A stretch of DNA of 64,000 nucleotides from Lentilactobacillus kosonis (GCF_003864335.1 NZ_BEXA01000002.1:62001-126000), one strand, 5' to 3'. Positions 19,931 to 30,738 are shown, numbered from the stretch's first letter. A program made the numbers and translations. The notes: generated by a model from the letters alone, not told the origin.

Positions 19931-19984
19931 TTTACATAATTTTTACAATGGACTGAGTGAATATTTACATTGGTTATTTACAAT
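19931..19984 (+). promoter_or_regulatory. Pho box: TTTACA repeats before pstS
   Basis: TTTACA occurs at 19931, 19942, 19964 and 19977. The first three are in an 11-bp register (gaps of 11 and 22), the pattern of PhoP-dimer binding sites (TT-ACA repeats) in Firmicutes. The last repeat runs into a possible -10, TACAAT (19979-19984). Confidence 0.72.
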
Positions 19985-20015
19985 AGTAAGTGAATTAAGC
20001 GAGGAGGAATTTGCC

Positions 20016-20901
20016 ATGCGGAAACAGACAATTATTAATATTTGTGTGGGCATCTTGTTGGTATTTGGAATTGGCTATGCGTATGCCACACGTGATAGCA
20101 CTGAAAGTACGGGAGAATCCATTACTGCCGTTGGATCAACAGCATTGCAGCCACTGGTTGAAGCTGCCAGTGAGGAATATATTGCTAATCATCCAGGGAT
20201 GTTTATCAATGTACAGGGAGGCGGTTCGGGAACCGGACTTAGTCAAATTGAATCTGGGGCCGTTCAAATGGGAAATTCTGACTTGTTCGCTGAAAGAAAA
20301 AAGTGGGATCAACCCTAAGAAATTAGTCGATCATCGTGTTGCTGTCGTGGGGGTCGCCCCAATTGTAAATAAGGATACTGGTATTAAAGCGTTGACTTCT
20401 AATCAATTAATTAAAATTTTCACGGGAAAGATTACTAATTGGCGTCAGGTTGGTGGTAAAAATATGCCGGTAACTTTAATCAATCGTTCTCAGGGTAGTG
20501 GAACGCGAGTCACATTTGAAGACTACGGTTTGCATGGCGAAGAGAGTGCAGTTGCTCAGGAACAAGATTCATCAGGGACGGTTAGACAAATTGTTAGTAC
20601 AACACCAGGAGCAATTAGTTACGTTGCGTTCGGCTACTTAAATAAATCAATTGTGCCAATTGAAATTGATGGTGTTATGCCAACTGCCAAGAATGTGCAA
20701 ACTAATCGCTGGAGAATTTGGTCTTATGAACATATTTACACGAATGGGCAACCGCGAGGAATAACTAAAAAATTCTTAAACTTTCTTAATAGTCGTCATA
20801 TTCAAAAAGAATTATTCCAAAAACTTGGGTATATCTCAGTTAATGATATGCAATATCAACGGACTTGGGACGGTAAGATAACGAAAGAGGTAGGTGAGTA
20901 A
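20016..20901 (+). CDS. pstS: Phosphate ABC transporter substrate-binding protein PstS (frameshifted)
   Basis: Extracellular phosphate-binding subunit. Phosphate-loop motifs [25 protein letters not shown] and, later, [15 protein letters not shown] and [14 protein letters not shown] are present. One extra A in GAAAG near 20294-20297 splits the frame; removing it gives about 294 residues. The N-terminus has one hydrophobic segment (about residues 6-23) ending in GYAYA-type cleavage sequence, but no lipobox cysteine; most Gram-positive PstS proteins are lipoproteins. It may remain as a membrane anchor or be released. First gene of the pst operon behind the Pho box. Confidence 0.93.
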
Positions 20902-20902
20902 T

Positions 20903-21832
20903 GTGGAAAATAAGAAATTAGCTTCACAGTTACTAAAAAAATCTAAAACAGCGCGTTATGAACGTTTCGGCCAAGGGATTAGTTTAGCAGCGTTACTGTT
21001 GATTATGTTAGTTGTGGTAGGCATTATCTTATTCGTTGCATCCAAAGGAATTTCAACGTTTACTCATGATCATATCTCATTAAAAGACTTCTTTGGTGGG
21101 ACTATTTGGAATCCGGGCACCAATACGCCTGATGGTAAACCAGCTGTTGGGGCATTACCGATGATCTTAGGGTCATTTTTAGTAACCTTGTTAGCAGCGT
21201 TGGTTGCAACTCCATTTGCAATTGGAACGGCAGTGTATATGACTGAAATTTCACCTAAGAAGGGTGCTAAATTCTTGCAACCAGTCATTGAATTATTAGT
21301 GGGGATTCCCTCCGTAGTTTATGGCTTTATTGGATTGTCAGTCGTAGTACCTTTCGTTAGAAACACCTTTGGAGGTTCTGGATTCGGAATCTTATCAGGT
21401 ACTTTTGTCCTTTTCGTAATGATCTTACCAACCATTGTTTCAATGACCGTTGATTCACTAAAATCAGTGCCTAAGTATTATCGACAAGCTTCTTTGGCTC
21501 TGGGAGCTACTGCTTGGCAAACCATCTGGAAAGTTGTATTACGTGCAGCCACTCCAGGGATTTTAACAGCAATTGTCTTTGGAATGGCTCGAGCATTTGG
21601 TGAAGCTCTTGCGGTACAAATGGTAATTGGGAATGCGGCATTGATGCCCCAAAATCTTGTATCACCAGCGTCAACTTTGACGTCAGTTCTAACTTCCGGA
21701 ATGGGTAATACCGTTATGGGGTCGCTTCAAAATGACGCTTTATGGTCGTTAGCTTTGGTACTGTTATTCATGTCACTGTTCTTCAATCTCCTGGTTCACT
21801 TCATCGGCCGGAAAGGGGCGTTTAAAAAATGA
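20903..21832 (+). CDS. pstC: Phosphate ABC transporter permease PstC
   Basis: Membrane permease subunit of the Pst importer, pairing with PstA. The protein of about 309 residues has six hydrophobic helices and the permease EAA-type loop around YRQASLALGATAWQTIWKVV. I favour GTG 20903, about 6 bases after AGGTGAG and overlapping no more than the pstS stop; GTG 20894 lies inside the ribosome site. It overlaps pstA by four bases (ATGA). Confidence 0.92.
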   Translation: MENKKLASQLLKKSKTARYERFGQGISLAALLLIMLVVVGIILFVASKGISTFTHDHISLKDFFGGTIWNPGTNTPDGKPAVGALPMILGSFLVTLLAALVATPFAIGTAVYMTEISPKKGAKFLQPVIELLVGIPSVVYGFIGLSVVVPFVRNTFGGSGFGILSGTFVLFVMILPTIVSMTVDSLKSVPKYYRQASLALGATAWQTIWKVVLRAATPGILTAIVFGMARAFGEALAVQMVIGNAALMPQNLVSPASTLTSVLTSGMGNTVMGSLQNDALWSLALVLLFMSLFFNLLVHFIGRKGAFKK

Positions 21833-22716
21833 AAACTCAATCTCAGAGTAAGATTGCAATTGGAATTTTAAAAGGCATTGCGATTTGTGTGGTCCTGATT
21901 CTTGCCTTCCTATTGGGATATATTTTTATCACTGGTTTACCTAACGTTAGTTGGGGATTTCTAACTAGACCAGCCAAAGCCTTTCAAGCCGGTGGTGGTG
22001 TTGGAGTACAACTATTCAATTCCTTTTATTTATTAATTTTGGCAATGCTAATCTCGACGCCAATTGCTTTAGGAGCAGCGATCTATCTAAATGAATATGC
22101 TAAGGATAACTGGGTTACATCAACCATCCGAACAATGATTGAAATTTTAAGTTCGTTACCGTCAGTTGTCGTTGGATTGTTTGGGTTTCTATTGTTTGTT
22201 ATTCAGTTTAATTACGGATTTTCAATTTTATCTGGAGCATTGACATTAACCATTTTTAACTTACCATTGTTGACGCGGAGCATGGAAGATTCGCTTTCAA
22301 GTGTTTCAAATGATCAACGTCAAGGTGGTCTAGGGTTAGGACTTTCAAAGTTTGAAACAATTACCCATATCGTGGTTCCGGCAGCACTTCCGGGAATTAT
22401 CAGCGGCATGATTCTCTCATCTGGTAGAATTTTTGGTGAAGCAGCCGCCTTAATTTACACTGCGGGACAAAGTGCGCCTGCGCTAAATTTTGGTGATTGG
22501 AATCCATTTAACATTGATAGCCCGCTGAGCCCAATGCGTCCGGCTGAGACGCTGGCGGTACACATTTGGAAGATTAATTCAGAGGGCATTATGCCAGATT
22601 TGAGCCAAGTTTCATCTGGATCATCGGCAGTGTTAGTTCTCGCCATCTTAATTTTTAACTTATCGGCTAGGTACCTGGGACGGAAAATCTTTGAAAAGAT
22701 GACTTCAGCAAGTTAG
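21829..22716 (+). CDS. pstA: Phosphate ABC transporter permease PstA
   Basis: Second permease subunit. The 295-residue protein has six hydrophobic segments and the cytoplasmic loop QRQGGLGLGLSKFETITHIV that contacts PstB. Residues STPIALGAAIYLNEYAKDN and GEAAALIYTAG are typical of the family. Start ATG overlaps the pstC stop, so translation is coupled. Intact. Confidence 0.94.
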   Translation: MKTQSQSKIAIGILKGIAICVVLILAFLLGYIFITGLPNVSWGFLTRPAKAFQAGGGVGVQLFNSFYLLILAMLISTPIALGAAIYLNEYAKDNWVTSTIRTMIEILSSLPSVVVGLFGFLLFVIQFNYGFSILSGALTLTIFNLPLLTRSMEDSLSSVSNDQRQGGLGLGLSKFETITHIVVPAALPGIISGMILSSGRIFGEAAALIYTAGQSAPALNFGDWNPFNIDSPLSPMRPAETLAVHIWKINSEGIMPDLSQVSSGSSAVLVLAILIFNLSARYLGRKIFEKMTSAS

Positions 22717-22726
22717 GAGAAGAGCT

Positions 22727-23536
22727 ATGCAAGATATGTTAAATAACCAGAAACAAGAGCGGTTCATTTATCGGTTTGGCGAAGATGAAGAAATTACAAT
22801 GGCCACCGAAGATTTACAAGTGTTTTATGGGGATTCACTGGCTATGAGTAATGCTGATTTAACTTTTAAGAAGAATACGATTACGGCATTGATTGGTCCA
22901 TCAGGTTCAGGTAAATCAACTTATTTAAGAAGTTTAAATCGAATGAACGATGAGGTTGCTACGGTTAAGGGTAAAATTTTTTATCAGGGAGTGGATATCA
23001 ATCAGCCGGGAATTGACGTATATGAAGTCCGCCGCCGAATCGGCATGGTGTTTCAACGACCTAATCCCTTTGCTAAGTCGATTTACGATAACATTACTTT
23101 CGCACTTAAGCGCAGAGGAATTCGTGATAAGCAAAAGTTAGATGAAATTGTTGAGACGACATTAAAGGAAGCTGCAGTTTGGGATCAAGTTAAGGACTCG
23201 TTGCATAAAAGTGCTTTAGCCTTATCTGGTGGCCAGGCTCAGCGAGTTTGTATTGCAAGGGCATTAGCAGTACGACCAGATGTGTTGTTACTTGATGAGC
23301 CAGCATCGGCTTTAGACCCAGTTTCAACGGTTCAATTAGAGCAGACCTTGCAAGAGCTAAAAAAAGACTACACGATTATTATCGTTACCCATAACATGCA
23401 ACAAGCTGCTAGATTAAGTGACTACACGGTATTCTTTAATTTGGGTCAAGCAATTGAATACAATAAGACAAGAAAGATATTTACCCGACCAAAAATTCAG
23501 TTAACGGAAGATTATGTTTCCGGAAACTTTGGGTAG
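22727..23536 (+). CDS. pstB1: Phosphate ABC transporter ATPase PstB (copy 1)
   Basis: ATPase of the Pst importer. Walker [11 protein letters not shown] loop MVFQRPNPF, signature ALSGGQAQR, Walker [14 protein letters not shown] and switch His in VTHNMQQA are all present. At 269 residues it carries an extra about 20 N-terminal residues compared with copy 2. Two adjacent pstB genes are usual in lactobacilli and streptococci. RBS AGGAGA precedes the ATG. Confidence 0.94.
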   Translation: MQDMLNNQKQERFIYRFGEDEEITMATEDLQVFYGDSLAMSNADLTFKKNTITALIGPSGSGKSTYLRSLNRMNDEVATVKGKIFYQGVDINQPGIDVYEVRRRIGMVFQRPNPFAKSIYDNITFALKRRGIRDKQKLDEIVETTLKEAAVWDQVKDSLHKSALALSGGQAQRVCIARALAVRPDVLLLDEPASALDPVSTVQLEQTLQELKKDYTIIIVTHNMQQAARLSDYTVFFNLGQAIEYNKTRKIFTRPKIQLTEDYVSGNFG

Positions 23537-23547
23537 GAGGATCTGTG

Positions 23548-24306
23548 ATGAGTGAACCAATTATTTCATCAAAACACCTAGATTTATTTTATGGTGATTA
23601 TCAAGCATTACATGATATTAACTTGAGTTTTGAAGACAATGAAATCTCCGCGTTAATCGGTCCGTCAGGATGTGGAAAATCAACTTTTCTTCGATGCTTA
23701 AATCGAATGAACGATATGATTGATAGTGTCACGATTACTGGCTCGGTTCAATTTAGAGGTGAAAACATTTACGCTCCCCAAACTAACTTAGTTGAATTAC
23801 GAAAAGATATTGGTATGGTCTTTCAGCAACCCAACCCATTTCCATTTTCAGTCTATGACAATGTTACGTATGGGCTTAAAATTGCTGGGATTAAAGACAA
23901 GGCTAAACTAGATGAAATCGTTGAGCGAAGCTTGCGTCAAGCAGCAGTTTGGGATGAGGTCAAAGATCACTTATACGATAATGCCTTATCATTCTCTGGC
24001 GGGCAACAACAGCGGATTTGTATTGCTAGGGTGCTAGCTGTCTCACCAGATATTATTTTGATGGATGAGCCAACCTCAGCGCTGGATCCAATTTCTAGTG
24101 CCAAAATTGAAGATACTTTGCTTGATTTAAAGGAACAATACACCATCGTGATTGTTACACATAACTTGCAACAGGCTTCTAGAATTTCTGATAAGACAGC
24201 GTTCTTTATGGATGGCACAGTAGTTGAGTATGACAAGACTAGCAAAATTTTTGTTAATCCGGAAAATCAAAAAACTGAAGATTACGTTTCGGGAAGATTT
24301 GGATAG
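23548..24306 (+). CDS. pstB2: Phosphate ABC transporter ATPase PstB (copy 2)
   Basis: Second ATPase, 252 residues. Walker [11 protein letters not shown] loop [17 protein letters not shown], signature SFSGGQQQR, Walker [15 protein letters not shown] loop [10 protein letters not shown] 23548 is chosen at 7 bases from GGAGG; GTG 23545 is also in frame. Whether the two ATPases act as a heterodimer or in different conditions cannot be told from sequence. Confidence 0.94.
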   Translation: MSEPIISSKHLDLFYGDYQALHDINLSFEDNEISALIGPSGCGKSTFLRCLNRMNDMIDSVTITGSVQFRGENIYAPQTNLVELRKDIGMVFQQPNPFPFSVYDNVTYGLKIAGIKDKAKLDEIVERSLRQAAVWDEVKDHLYDNALSFSGGQQQRICIARVLAVSPDIILMDEPTSALDPISSAKIEDTLLDLKEQYTIVIVTHNLQQASRISDKTAFFMDGTVVEYDKTSKIFVNPENQKTEDYVSGRFG

Positions 24307-24315
24307 GAGGAAATT

Positions 24316-24972
24316 ATGGGAAAAATATTTGATGACGAATTGGCTAGTCTTAAAGCCGATTTTATGAAGATGGCAGCTTTGGTGAGGGATGCAGTGGCAA
24401 ATAGTGGCCAAGCATTTATTGATCATGATGTAGATGCGGCAAATGTGGTGATTGATCATGATCACGAGATTAACGAGTTACAAACGTATCTAGAGAAACG
24501 ATCATTTGAATTGATTGCATTATATCAACCCGTTACCACTGATTTACGGGAAGTTGTCGGGGTACTTAAGAGTGTTACAGATCTTGAACGAGCAGGAGAT
24601 CATGCACGAAATATCGCTAGATCAACAATTAAGATTAAAGGCCAAGATCGAATTCCAGAAGTTGAAAAGGTGATTGCCACGATGGTTAATGAAGTGGTTA
24701 AGGAGTATTCACAATCAATTGATGCCTACGCAGCAGTTGATGAAAGTCGGGCCAAAGAAACAGCTTCAATTTTTAATGAAGAAATCAATGATTTGTATAA
24801 CGGGGTTGCTTCACCAAGTTATCGAACAATGACTGAGAAGCCAGATATTTTAAATTCTGCGATTATTTATTTAAACGTTGCTAAAGATCTTAGTCGAATT
24901 TCAGATTATAGTACTAACATTTGTGAGTGGACAGTTTACCTTGCGACCGGAAAAATTATTGAACTAGGTTAA
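24316..24972 (+). CDS. phoU: Phosphate regulator PhoU
   Basis: Cytoplasmic metal-binding helical-bundle protein that restrains Pst uptake and signals phosphate sufficiency to PhoR. The 218-residue sequence is two repeated three-helix units, each with a family metal-site motif (LERAGDHARNIAR and LSRISDYSTNICEW). RBS AGGAGG is 5 bases before ATG. Last gene of the pst operon, closed by a terminator. Confidence 0.94.
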   Translation: MGKIFDDELASLKADFMKMAALVRDAVANSGQAFIDHDVDAANVVIDHDHEINELQTYLEKRSFELIALYQPVTTDLREVVGVLKSVTDLERAGDHARNIARSTIKIKGQDRIPEVEKVIATMVNEVVKEYSQSIDAYAAVDESRAKETASIFNEEINDLYNGVASPSYRTMTEKPDILNSAIIYLNVAKDLSRISDYSTNICEWTVYLATGKIIELG

Positions 24973-24986
24973 GATTTTGTGATTTT

Positions 24987-25019
24987 AGCGTTGCATACTT
25001 GAATGTAACGCTTTTTTTT
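24987..25019 (+). terminator. Terminator after phoU
   Basis: AGCGTT pairs with AACGCT with further pairing inside (GCAT/ATGT), followed by T8. Confidence 0.9.
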
Positions 25020-25055
25020 AATACTCTTAAGTTATTGTTAGAGGAGGAATTATAC

Positions 25056-25372
25056 ATGAAATGGTTAAATACATTTAAACGATCTGTAACCGATCGGTGG
25101 ATTGCTGGTGTCATCGGTGGACTTTCTCAATCACTTAATTGGAATTCTACATTAGTTAGGGTATTATTTTGGTGTTACTATTCATGCCAGTAATCAATCT
25201 CATTATTGTGATAGCTTACGTGGCAGCAGTGATATTGGTTCCTTCTGAGAATTCAACTGGTTCGTTTTTTGACTTATTCAAAGGATTTAGTCAAACACCA
25301 GCAAAAAATTCAAGAAAGGTTATCCATGATGCTGAAGAGCAAGACATTGATAACGATAATAAAGGAGAATAA
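25056..25372 (+). CDS. PspC-domain small membrane protein (frameshifted)
   Basis: Small envelope-stress type membrane protein. The N-terminal PspC motif reads DRWIAGVIGGLSQSLNWN followed by a hydrophobic helix, then an acidic, hydrophilic tail. A T is missing from the run at about 25165-25168; repair joins LVRVLF to LVLLFMPVINLIIVI and gives 105 residues. RBS GAGGAGG before ATG. It forms an apparent operon with the next gene, three bases on; this pspC-yvlD-hprK order is common in lactobacilli. Confidence 0.8.
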
Positions 25373-25374
25373 GT

Positions 25375-25729
25375 ATGCGCTTTTTATCAAGTTTACTGAT
25401 CAATACCATTTTGTTTATGGCGATTAGCGGTTTTTTACCAAATTATTTTTACGTGGCTAGTTTTGGAATTGCATTTTTAGCAGCCTTTGTTTTAGCATTT
25501 CTAAACTTTTTGATTAAACCAATTTTAAAATTACTATCCTTACCAATTACGGTTTTAACATTTGGATTATTTAGTTTAATTATCAACGGTTTTTATTTTG
25601 GAATTGACGTCAAAAATTGTAGGTTCAGGGTTTGAATTTTCATCATTTTGGATGGCCGTGTTAGTGGCAGTTTTGATGTCAGTATTGAATGGAATCATCA
25701 CAGAATTCTTTTCTCGAGAGGTCCATTAA
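25375..25729 (+). CDS. YvlD-type phage holin family 4 membrane protein (frameshifted)
   Basis: Short protein of four predicted helices, of the YvlD/holin-4 superfamily; despite the name, chromosomal members are linked to envelope stress operons and not to phage. Sequence FLNFLIKPILKLLSLPITVLTFGLF is diagnostic in part (FLIKPILKLLSLP). An extra A in the A5 run near 25612-25616 breaks the frame; removing it yields about 117 residues ending FFSREVH. Starts two bases after the PspC stop. Confidence 0.8.
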
Positions 25730-25783
25730 GCGCTAACAAAGTGGTAAAATTAAACTAATATATTGCATTGAGGAGGGGTTAAT

Positions 25784-26818
25784 TTGGCAGACAGCGTAAC
25801 GATTGCTGAATTGGTTAAGACTGCGAGATTAGATGTTTATTCTGGGGAAGAATATCTTGAAGAACGTAGTGTTTCAACTAGTGATATTTCGCGGCCCGGT
25901 TTGGAATTAACCGGATTTTTTAATTATTATCCAGCAAAACGAATTCAACTTTTAGGAATTACTGAGATTTCGTACTCCAAAGGTTTATCTCATGAAGAGT
26001 TATTGAAGGTCATGAAGCAGATGTGTCAGCCTGAAACGCCAGCATTTGTGATTTCAACACAGTTAGATCCACCGGAGGAGTTGATTGAGGCCGCTGAAGA
26101 AAAACGCATCCCAATTTTAGGTTCAAAATTGACCACTTCTCGAGTTTTGAGTAACATGACTAACTATTTAGAAGACAAGTTGGCAGAACGGCAATCAATT
26201 CATGGTGTCCTAGTTGATGTTTATGGATTGGGAATTTTGATTACTGGTGATAGTGGAGTTGGTAAGAGTGAAACCGCATTGGAGCTTGTTAAGCGGGGAC
26301 ACCGACTAATTGCAGATGATCGAGTTGAAGTTTATCAACAAGATGAACAAACTTTGATGGGAGAAGCTCCGGCTATTTTAAAGCACTTACTCGAAATTCG
26401 GGGTATTGGGATTATTGATGTGATGACTTTATTTGGAACTGGGGCAGTTAGAAGTCGAACTAGAGTATCACTGATTATCCATTTAGCTAACTTCTCTAAG
26501 GACGCTAAGTATGACCGTCTGGGAAACGGTACGCAGGATGTTAAGTTTTTTGATGTGACGGTTCCTAAGATGACGATTCCGGTTAAGACTGGTCGGAATT
26601 TAGCAATTATTATCGAGGCTGCTGCAATGAACTTCCGGGCCCAGTCAATGGGGTATGATGCTACGGAAACCTTTGACCGGAATTTAAATAACTTAATTAA
26701 GGTTAATAGCCAAAAAGATATTGATGAAAAAAAGCAAGCGGATGAAACAAAAAAAGAGAATCAAGAAGCTTTATCGGAATCCGACAACTCTAAGGGCAAA
26801 GATGATAGTAAAGATTAG
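25784..26818 (+). CDS. hprK: HPr kinase/phosphorylase
   Basis: Bifunctional enzyme that phosphorylates and dephosphorylates Ser46 of HPr, setting CcpA-mediated carbon control. After an N-terminal DRTGG-like domain come the catalytic [16 protein letters not shown], Walker [19 protein letters not shown] and the signature [16 protein letters not shown]. The last about 35 residues are a highly charged Lys/Glu/Asp tail, longer than in Bacillus. TTG start follows GAGGAGGGG. It relates directly to the cre sites seen upstream of lrgA and gap. Confidence 0.96.
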   Translation: MADSVTIAELVKTARLDVYSGEEYLEERSVSTSDISRPGLELTGFFNYYPAKRIQLLGITEISYSKGLSHEELLKVMKQMCQPETPAFVISTQLDPPEELIEAAEEKRIPILGSKLTTSRVLSNMTNYLEDKLAERQSIHGVLVDVYGLGILITGDSGVGKSETALELVKRGHRLIADDRVEVYQQDEQTLMGEAPAILKHLLEIRGIGIIDVMTLFGTGAVRSRTRVSLIIHLANFSKDAKYDRLGNGTQDVKFFDVTVPKMTIPVKTGRNLAIIIEAAAMNFRAQSMGYDATETFDRNLNNLIKVNSQKDIDEKKQADETKKENQEALSESDNSKGKDDSKD

Positions 26819-26829
26819 GAGTTTTAATT

Positions 26830-27674
26830 TTGAAAAATTCGGTGTTACTGGCTTTGAATCCAATTGCCTTTAATCTAGGTCCAATTGAGGTCCACTGGTA
26901 TGGGATTATTATTGCAACTGGTGTAATTTTAGCAGTGGCTTTAGCAGTGGCAGAAGGCAATCGACAGGGAATCAAGGATGACGATATTTATGATATGATT
27001 CTATGGGCATTACCGGCGGCATTAATTTGTGCTCGAGCATATTACGTTATTTTCCAATGGAGTTACTACAAGGATAATCCAGGTGAAATTATTAAAATCT
27101 GGGATGGCGGCATTGCCATTTATGGCTCACTAATCGGGGCGATTATTGTGGTAATTCTGTTTTGTCGCAGTCGCTTCATTCCAGTTTGGAAGATGCTTGA
27201 TGTTGCAGCACCAACGGTAATTATGGCTCAAGCAATTGGCCGTTGGGGTAATTTTATGAACCAGGAAGCTTTTGGTAAAGTTACATCATTGTCGTTTTTA
27301 CAGGGATTGCACTTACCAAAGTTTATTATTAACCAGATGTATATCTCTGGCGCATATCGGCAACCCACTTTTTTATATGAGTCAATGTGGAGTTTTCTCG
27401 GTTTCTTATTGTTGATCTCACTTCGGCACAATCCTCAATTATTTAAACGAGGCGAGATTTTCTTAACTTATGTAATGTGGTATTCGTTTGGAAGATTCTT
27501 TATAGAAGGAATGAGAACAGATAGCCTTTATTGGGGACCTTTAAGAGTTTCTCAAATTCTTTCAATCGGATTGTTCGTTGGCGCGCTGATTACTTTAGTT
27601 GTGCGGCGCCGAAAAATAATGATGTGTGGTATGTTGAAGATAACTCGAAGCAGAAGATTAAAGGAGAAATCTAA
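26830..27674 (+). CDS. lgt: Prolipoprotein diacylglyceryl transferase Lgt (frameshifted near 3' end)
   Basis: Membrane enzyme that adds diacylglycerol to the lipobox cysteine of lipoproteins. Seven helices; the Lgt signature is [13 protein letters not shown] near residue 138, and [10 protein letters not shown] near the N-terminus is also conserved. Near 27614-27618 one A is missing from a run; the unrepaired frame runs into gpsA, while repair gives the tail [19 protein letters not shown] and a stop that overlaps the gpsA start by one base (TAATG). That tidy junction supports the repair. Confidence 0.93.
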
Positions 27675-28690
27675 TGACAAGTAAAATCGCAGTTTTAGGT
27701 GCTGGATCCTGGGGTAGTGTGTTAGCTAGTGTGCTGGATGAAAATGGCAATGATGTTAAGCTATGGTCATACAATAAGGAACAAGTTGAATTATTTAATT
27801 CAACACACACTAATCCTCACTATATCAAGGACCACACTTTTTCCGATACATTGGTTGCCTATAATGATTTAGCTGAGGCAATTAAGGATGTTGAATATAT
27901 TTTATTTGTTGTCCCAACTCAAGTGACAAGATCGGTTGCTAAGCAAGTATCAGAAATTTTAATTCAAAATAACCAAAAAGTTGACTTGATTCATGCTTCA
28001 AAAGGAATTGAGGAAGGCACATATATGCGGTTATCTGAAGTGCTTGCTCAAGAAATCAAACCAGAAAATCGGAAATCAATTTCAGTTATTTCTGGCCCTA
28101 GCCACGCTGAAGATGCGATTAAAAAAGACATTACGTTAGTGACAGTGGCTAGCCGTAATTTAGGTGATGCTGAACGAGTTCAAAATTTGTTTATGAACAG
28201 TTATTTCCGGGTTTATACAAGTGACGACGTCATCGGCGTCGAGATTGGGGCGGCCCTTAAAAATATTATTGCCTTAGGAGCCGGGGCCTTAAATGGCCTT
28301 GGTTATAAAGATAATGCTAAGGCAGCTTTGATGACTCGAGGATTAGCAGAGATTTCTCGGTTAGGCACTTCATTTGGTGCTAATCCATTGACCTTCATTG
28401 GTCTATCTGGTGTAGGTGATATTATCGTTACTGGAACCAGTACTAATTCAAGAAATTGGCGGGCTGGTAATGAATTAGGTCAAGGTAAATCGCTTGATGA
28501 AGTGGTTAAAAATATGGGAATGGTAATTGAAGGAATTTCAACTACTAAAGCAGCCTACGAGCTATCCAAGAAGCGTGGGGTTGATATGCCAATTACGAGT
28601 GCCATTTATCACGTGCTATATGATGGTGCTGACATTAAGACAACAATCAATCAATTAATGACTCGTGAAGGCCGTTCAGAGCTTTCATAG
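27674..28690 (+). CDS. gpsA: Glycerol-3-phosphate dehydrogenase [NAD(P)+]
   Basis: Reduces dihydroxyacetone phosphate to sn-glycerol-3-phosphate for phospholipid and teichoic acid synthesis. N-terminal Rossmann motif [12 protein letters not shown], then [15 protein letters not shown], and the catalytic helix region [21 protein letters not shown] with [11 protein letters not shown]. 338 residues, intact. ATG at 27674 after AAGGAG. Translationally linked to lgt. Confidence 0.96.
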   Translation: MTSKIAVLGAGSWGSVLASVLDENGNDVKLWSYNKEQVELFNSTHTNPHYIKDHTFSDTLVAYNDLAEAIKDVEYILFVVPTQVTRSVAKQVSEILIQNNQKVDLIHASKGIEEGTYMRLSEVLAQEIKPENRKSISVISGPSHAEDAIKKDITLVTVASRNLGDAERVQNLFMNSYFRVYTSDDVIGVEIGAALKNIIALGAGALNGLGYKDNAKAALMTRGLAEISRLGTSFGANPLTFIGLSGVGDIIVTGTSTNSRNWRAGNELGQGKSLDEVVKNMGMVIEGISTTKAAYELSKKRGVDMPITSAIYHVLYDGADIKTTINQLMTREGRSELS

Positions 28691-28711
28691 GAGAATTTGG
28701 AGACGAAAATA

Positions 28712-29612
28712 ATGCCAAAAAAAGTTACTAAAGCTGTTATTCCGGCGGCAGGGCTAGGAACTAGATTCTTGCCTGAAACCAAAGCCTTACCAAAGGAAAT
28801 GTTACCAATTGTTGATACCCCAACGATTCAATTCATCGTTGAAGAAGCGAAAAAGTCTGGAATTAAGGATATTGTAATTGTAATTGGTAAAGGAAAGCGT
28901 TCGATTGAAGATCATTTGATTCGAATCCCGAACTTGAACAAAACTTAGAACAAAAGCATAAAGATGATATTTTAGAAACCATTCGTAAAACTAATGATAT
29001 GAATATTTACTTTATTCGGCAGTCTCATCCTCGTGGATTAGGCGACGCCGTTTATACTGCTCGTAGTTTTATTGGTAACGAGCCATTTGTGGTGATGTTG
29101 GGTGATGATGTCATGCAGGATGAAGAACCATTGACTAAGCAATTGATGGATAGTTATAAAACTACTGGAGCTTCAACTTGGCAGTTAAGCGGGTTGCACA
29201 TAAAGATATTTCTAAGTATGGGGTCATTGATCCTTCTGAAGAGGTAACTCAGGGTCTATTTAACGTTAAGAAGTTTGTGGAAAAGCCAAAACCTGAAGAA
29301 GCACCTTCTGATTTAGCCATCATTGGTCGGTATTTATTTACGCCAGAAATTTTTGGCATTCTTGAACATACTAAACCAGATGCTTCTGGTGAAGTTCAAT
29401 TAACTTCAGCCATTGATGAATTAAATCAAACCCAGCGAGTTTTTGCCCATGAGTTTAAAGGCGAACGTTTTGATACGGGGAATAAATTAAGTTGGCTAAA
29501 GACTAATATTACTTTTGGTTTACGACATCCTGAAATCTCAACTGGATTACGTAACTATCTAATTGATTTGGGTAAGTCTTTGAGTGAAGAAAATGAAGCA
29601 GATAAAAAATAA
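28712..29612 (+). CDS. galU: UTP-glucose-1-phosphate uridylyltransferase GalU (two frameshifts)
   Basis: Makes UDP-glucose for glycolipids, teichoic acid decoration and galactose metabolism. Nucleotide-binding motif [20 protein letters not shown] at the start, then [14 protein letters not shown] and VVMLGDDVM, and later [12 protein letters not shown] and the [12 protein letters not shown] block. T is missing at about 28915-28919 (HFDSNPELE restored) and at about 29178-29180 (ASTLAVKRV restored). The repaired product is 300 residues. I use ATG 28712, 9 bases after GGAG, not the earlier TTG. Confidence 0.93.
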
Positions 29613-29688
29613 TTAAAAACAATTTGCTTTACATACTTATCTTTTGATAGTAAATTATGTTGCAGAAGAATTTTAAGGAGGATCCGTT

Positions 29689-30631
29689 ATGACCAAAGTT
29701 ATGATGTAGTAGTAATTGGTGCCGGACCAGGTGGGATGACTGCTGCTCTGTATGCTTCCAGAGCTAATTTGTCTGTCGCAATGATCGATAGAGGAATTTA
29801 TGGTGGCCAAATGAACAATACTGCTGAAATTGAGAACTATCCTGGCTTTAAATCAGTGATGGGTCCCGATTTGGCTCAACAAATGTATGATGGTTCAATC
29901 AATTTTGGTGCCGAGTACGTTTATGGTGCTGTTGAAGAAATTGTTGATAATGGTGATACCAAAACAATTAAAACTGATAGTGAAGAAATTGAAGCTAAGG
30001 TAGTGGTTATTGCTACTGGATCTGAATACAAGAAGTTGGGGATTCCCGGCGAAAAAGAATATGGTGGCAAGGGTGTTTCTTACTGTGCCGTCTGTGACGG
30101 TGCGTTCTTTAGAAATAAAGACGTGGTCGTTGTTGGTGGTGGTGATTCCGCCATTGAAGAGGGGTCATACCTTTCAGGAATTGTAAATAATGTTAAGGTT
30201 ATTCATCGTCGTGATACATTGCGCGCTCAAAGATTATTCAAGATCGCGCATTTAAGAACGATAAGATGGATTTTGTTTGGAATACCAACGTGATCGAAGT
30301 ACTCGGTGATGGCAATAAAGTTACTGGCGTTAAGGTTAAAAACAATGAAACCAATGAAGAATCCGTTGTTGAAACTTCAGGAGTCTTTATCTATGTTGGA
30401 TTACTACCAATGACTGAACCATTTAAAAACTTGAATATTACTGATGAATCCGGTTGGATTGTAACTAATGATCAAATGGAAACCTCAGTTCCAGGAATTT
30501 ATGCCATTGGTGATGTTCGTCAAAAGGATCTTCGCCAAATCACCACTGCCGTTGGTGAAGGTGGGATTGCTGGCCAACAAGCTTTTAAATATATTGAAGC
30601 GTTAAGCTCTAAAGCTCCAGTTACTGACTAA
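29689..30631 (+). CDS. trxB: Thioredoxin reductase TrxB (two frameshifts)
   Basis: FAD enzyme that passes NADPH electrons to thioredoxin. FAD motif VVVIGAGPGGMTAALYASRA, redox disulfide CAVC, NADPH motif VVVVGGGDSAIEEGSYLS and C-terminal FAD motif GIYAIGDVRQKDLRQITTA. The start is interrupted: ATGACCAAAGTTATGATGTAG needs one A (near 29694-29697) to read MTKSYDVVV. A second A is missing near 30229-30231. The repaired protein is 314 residues. RBS AAGGAGG precedes ATG 29689. Confidence 0.94.
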
Positions 30632-30658
30632 GGTTTTAGAAAAAGATAACCGAATAAA

Positions 30659-30686
30659 TTGGCGAAGTATGTTCGTATGGTAAAAT
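30659..30686 (+). promoter_or_regulatory. uvrB promoter with LexA-type (SOS) box
   Basis: TTGGCG (30659-30664), 16 bases, TAAAAT (30681-30686). CGAAGTATGTTCG (30663-30675) equals the Gram-positive SOS box CGAAC-4-GTTCG less one base. Restoring one C would perfect both the operator and a 17-base spacer, which fits the indel pattern of this sequence. Confidence 0.6.
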
Positions 30687-30698
30687 ACTTTGTTAGTG

Positions 30699-30738
30699 AG
30701 GCTGACACAAAACATAGTTTTGCTGCAGCCTTTTTATT
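30699..30738 (+). terminator. Hairpin with T tract between uvrB promoter and uvrB
   Basis: AGGCTG pairs with CAGCCT and the inner CAAAAC with GTTTTG, across a 3x3 internal loop, followed by TTTTTATTT. It may end the trxB transcript, but the likely uvrB promoter lies before it, so it could also attenuate uvrB. Confidence 0.7.

Noticed and set aside
25375-25729. Prophage remnant (holin)
   Set aside because: The YvlD-type holin-4 protein is chromosomal and paired with a PspC protein; no other phage genes are present.
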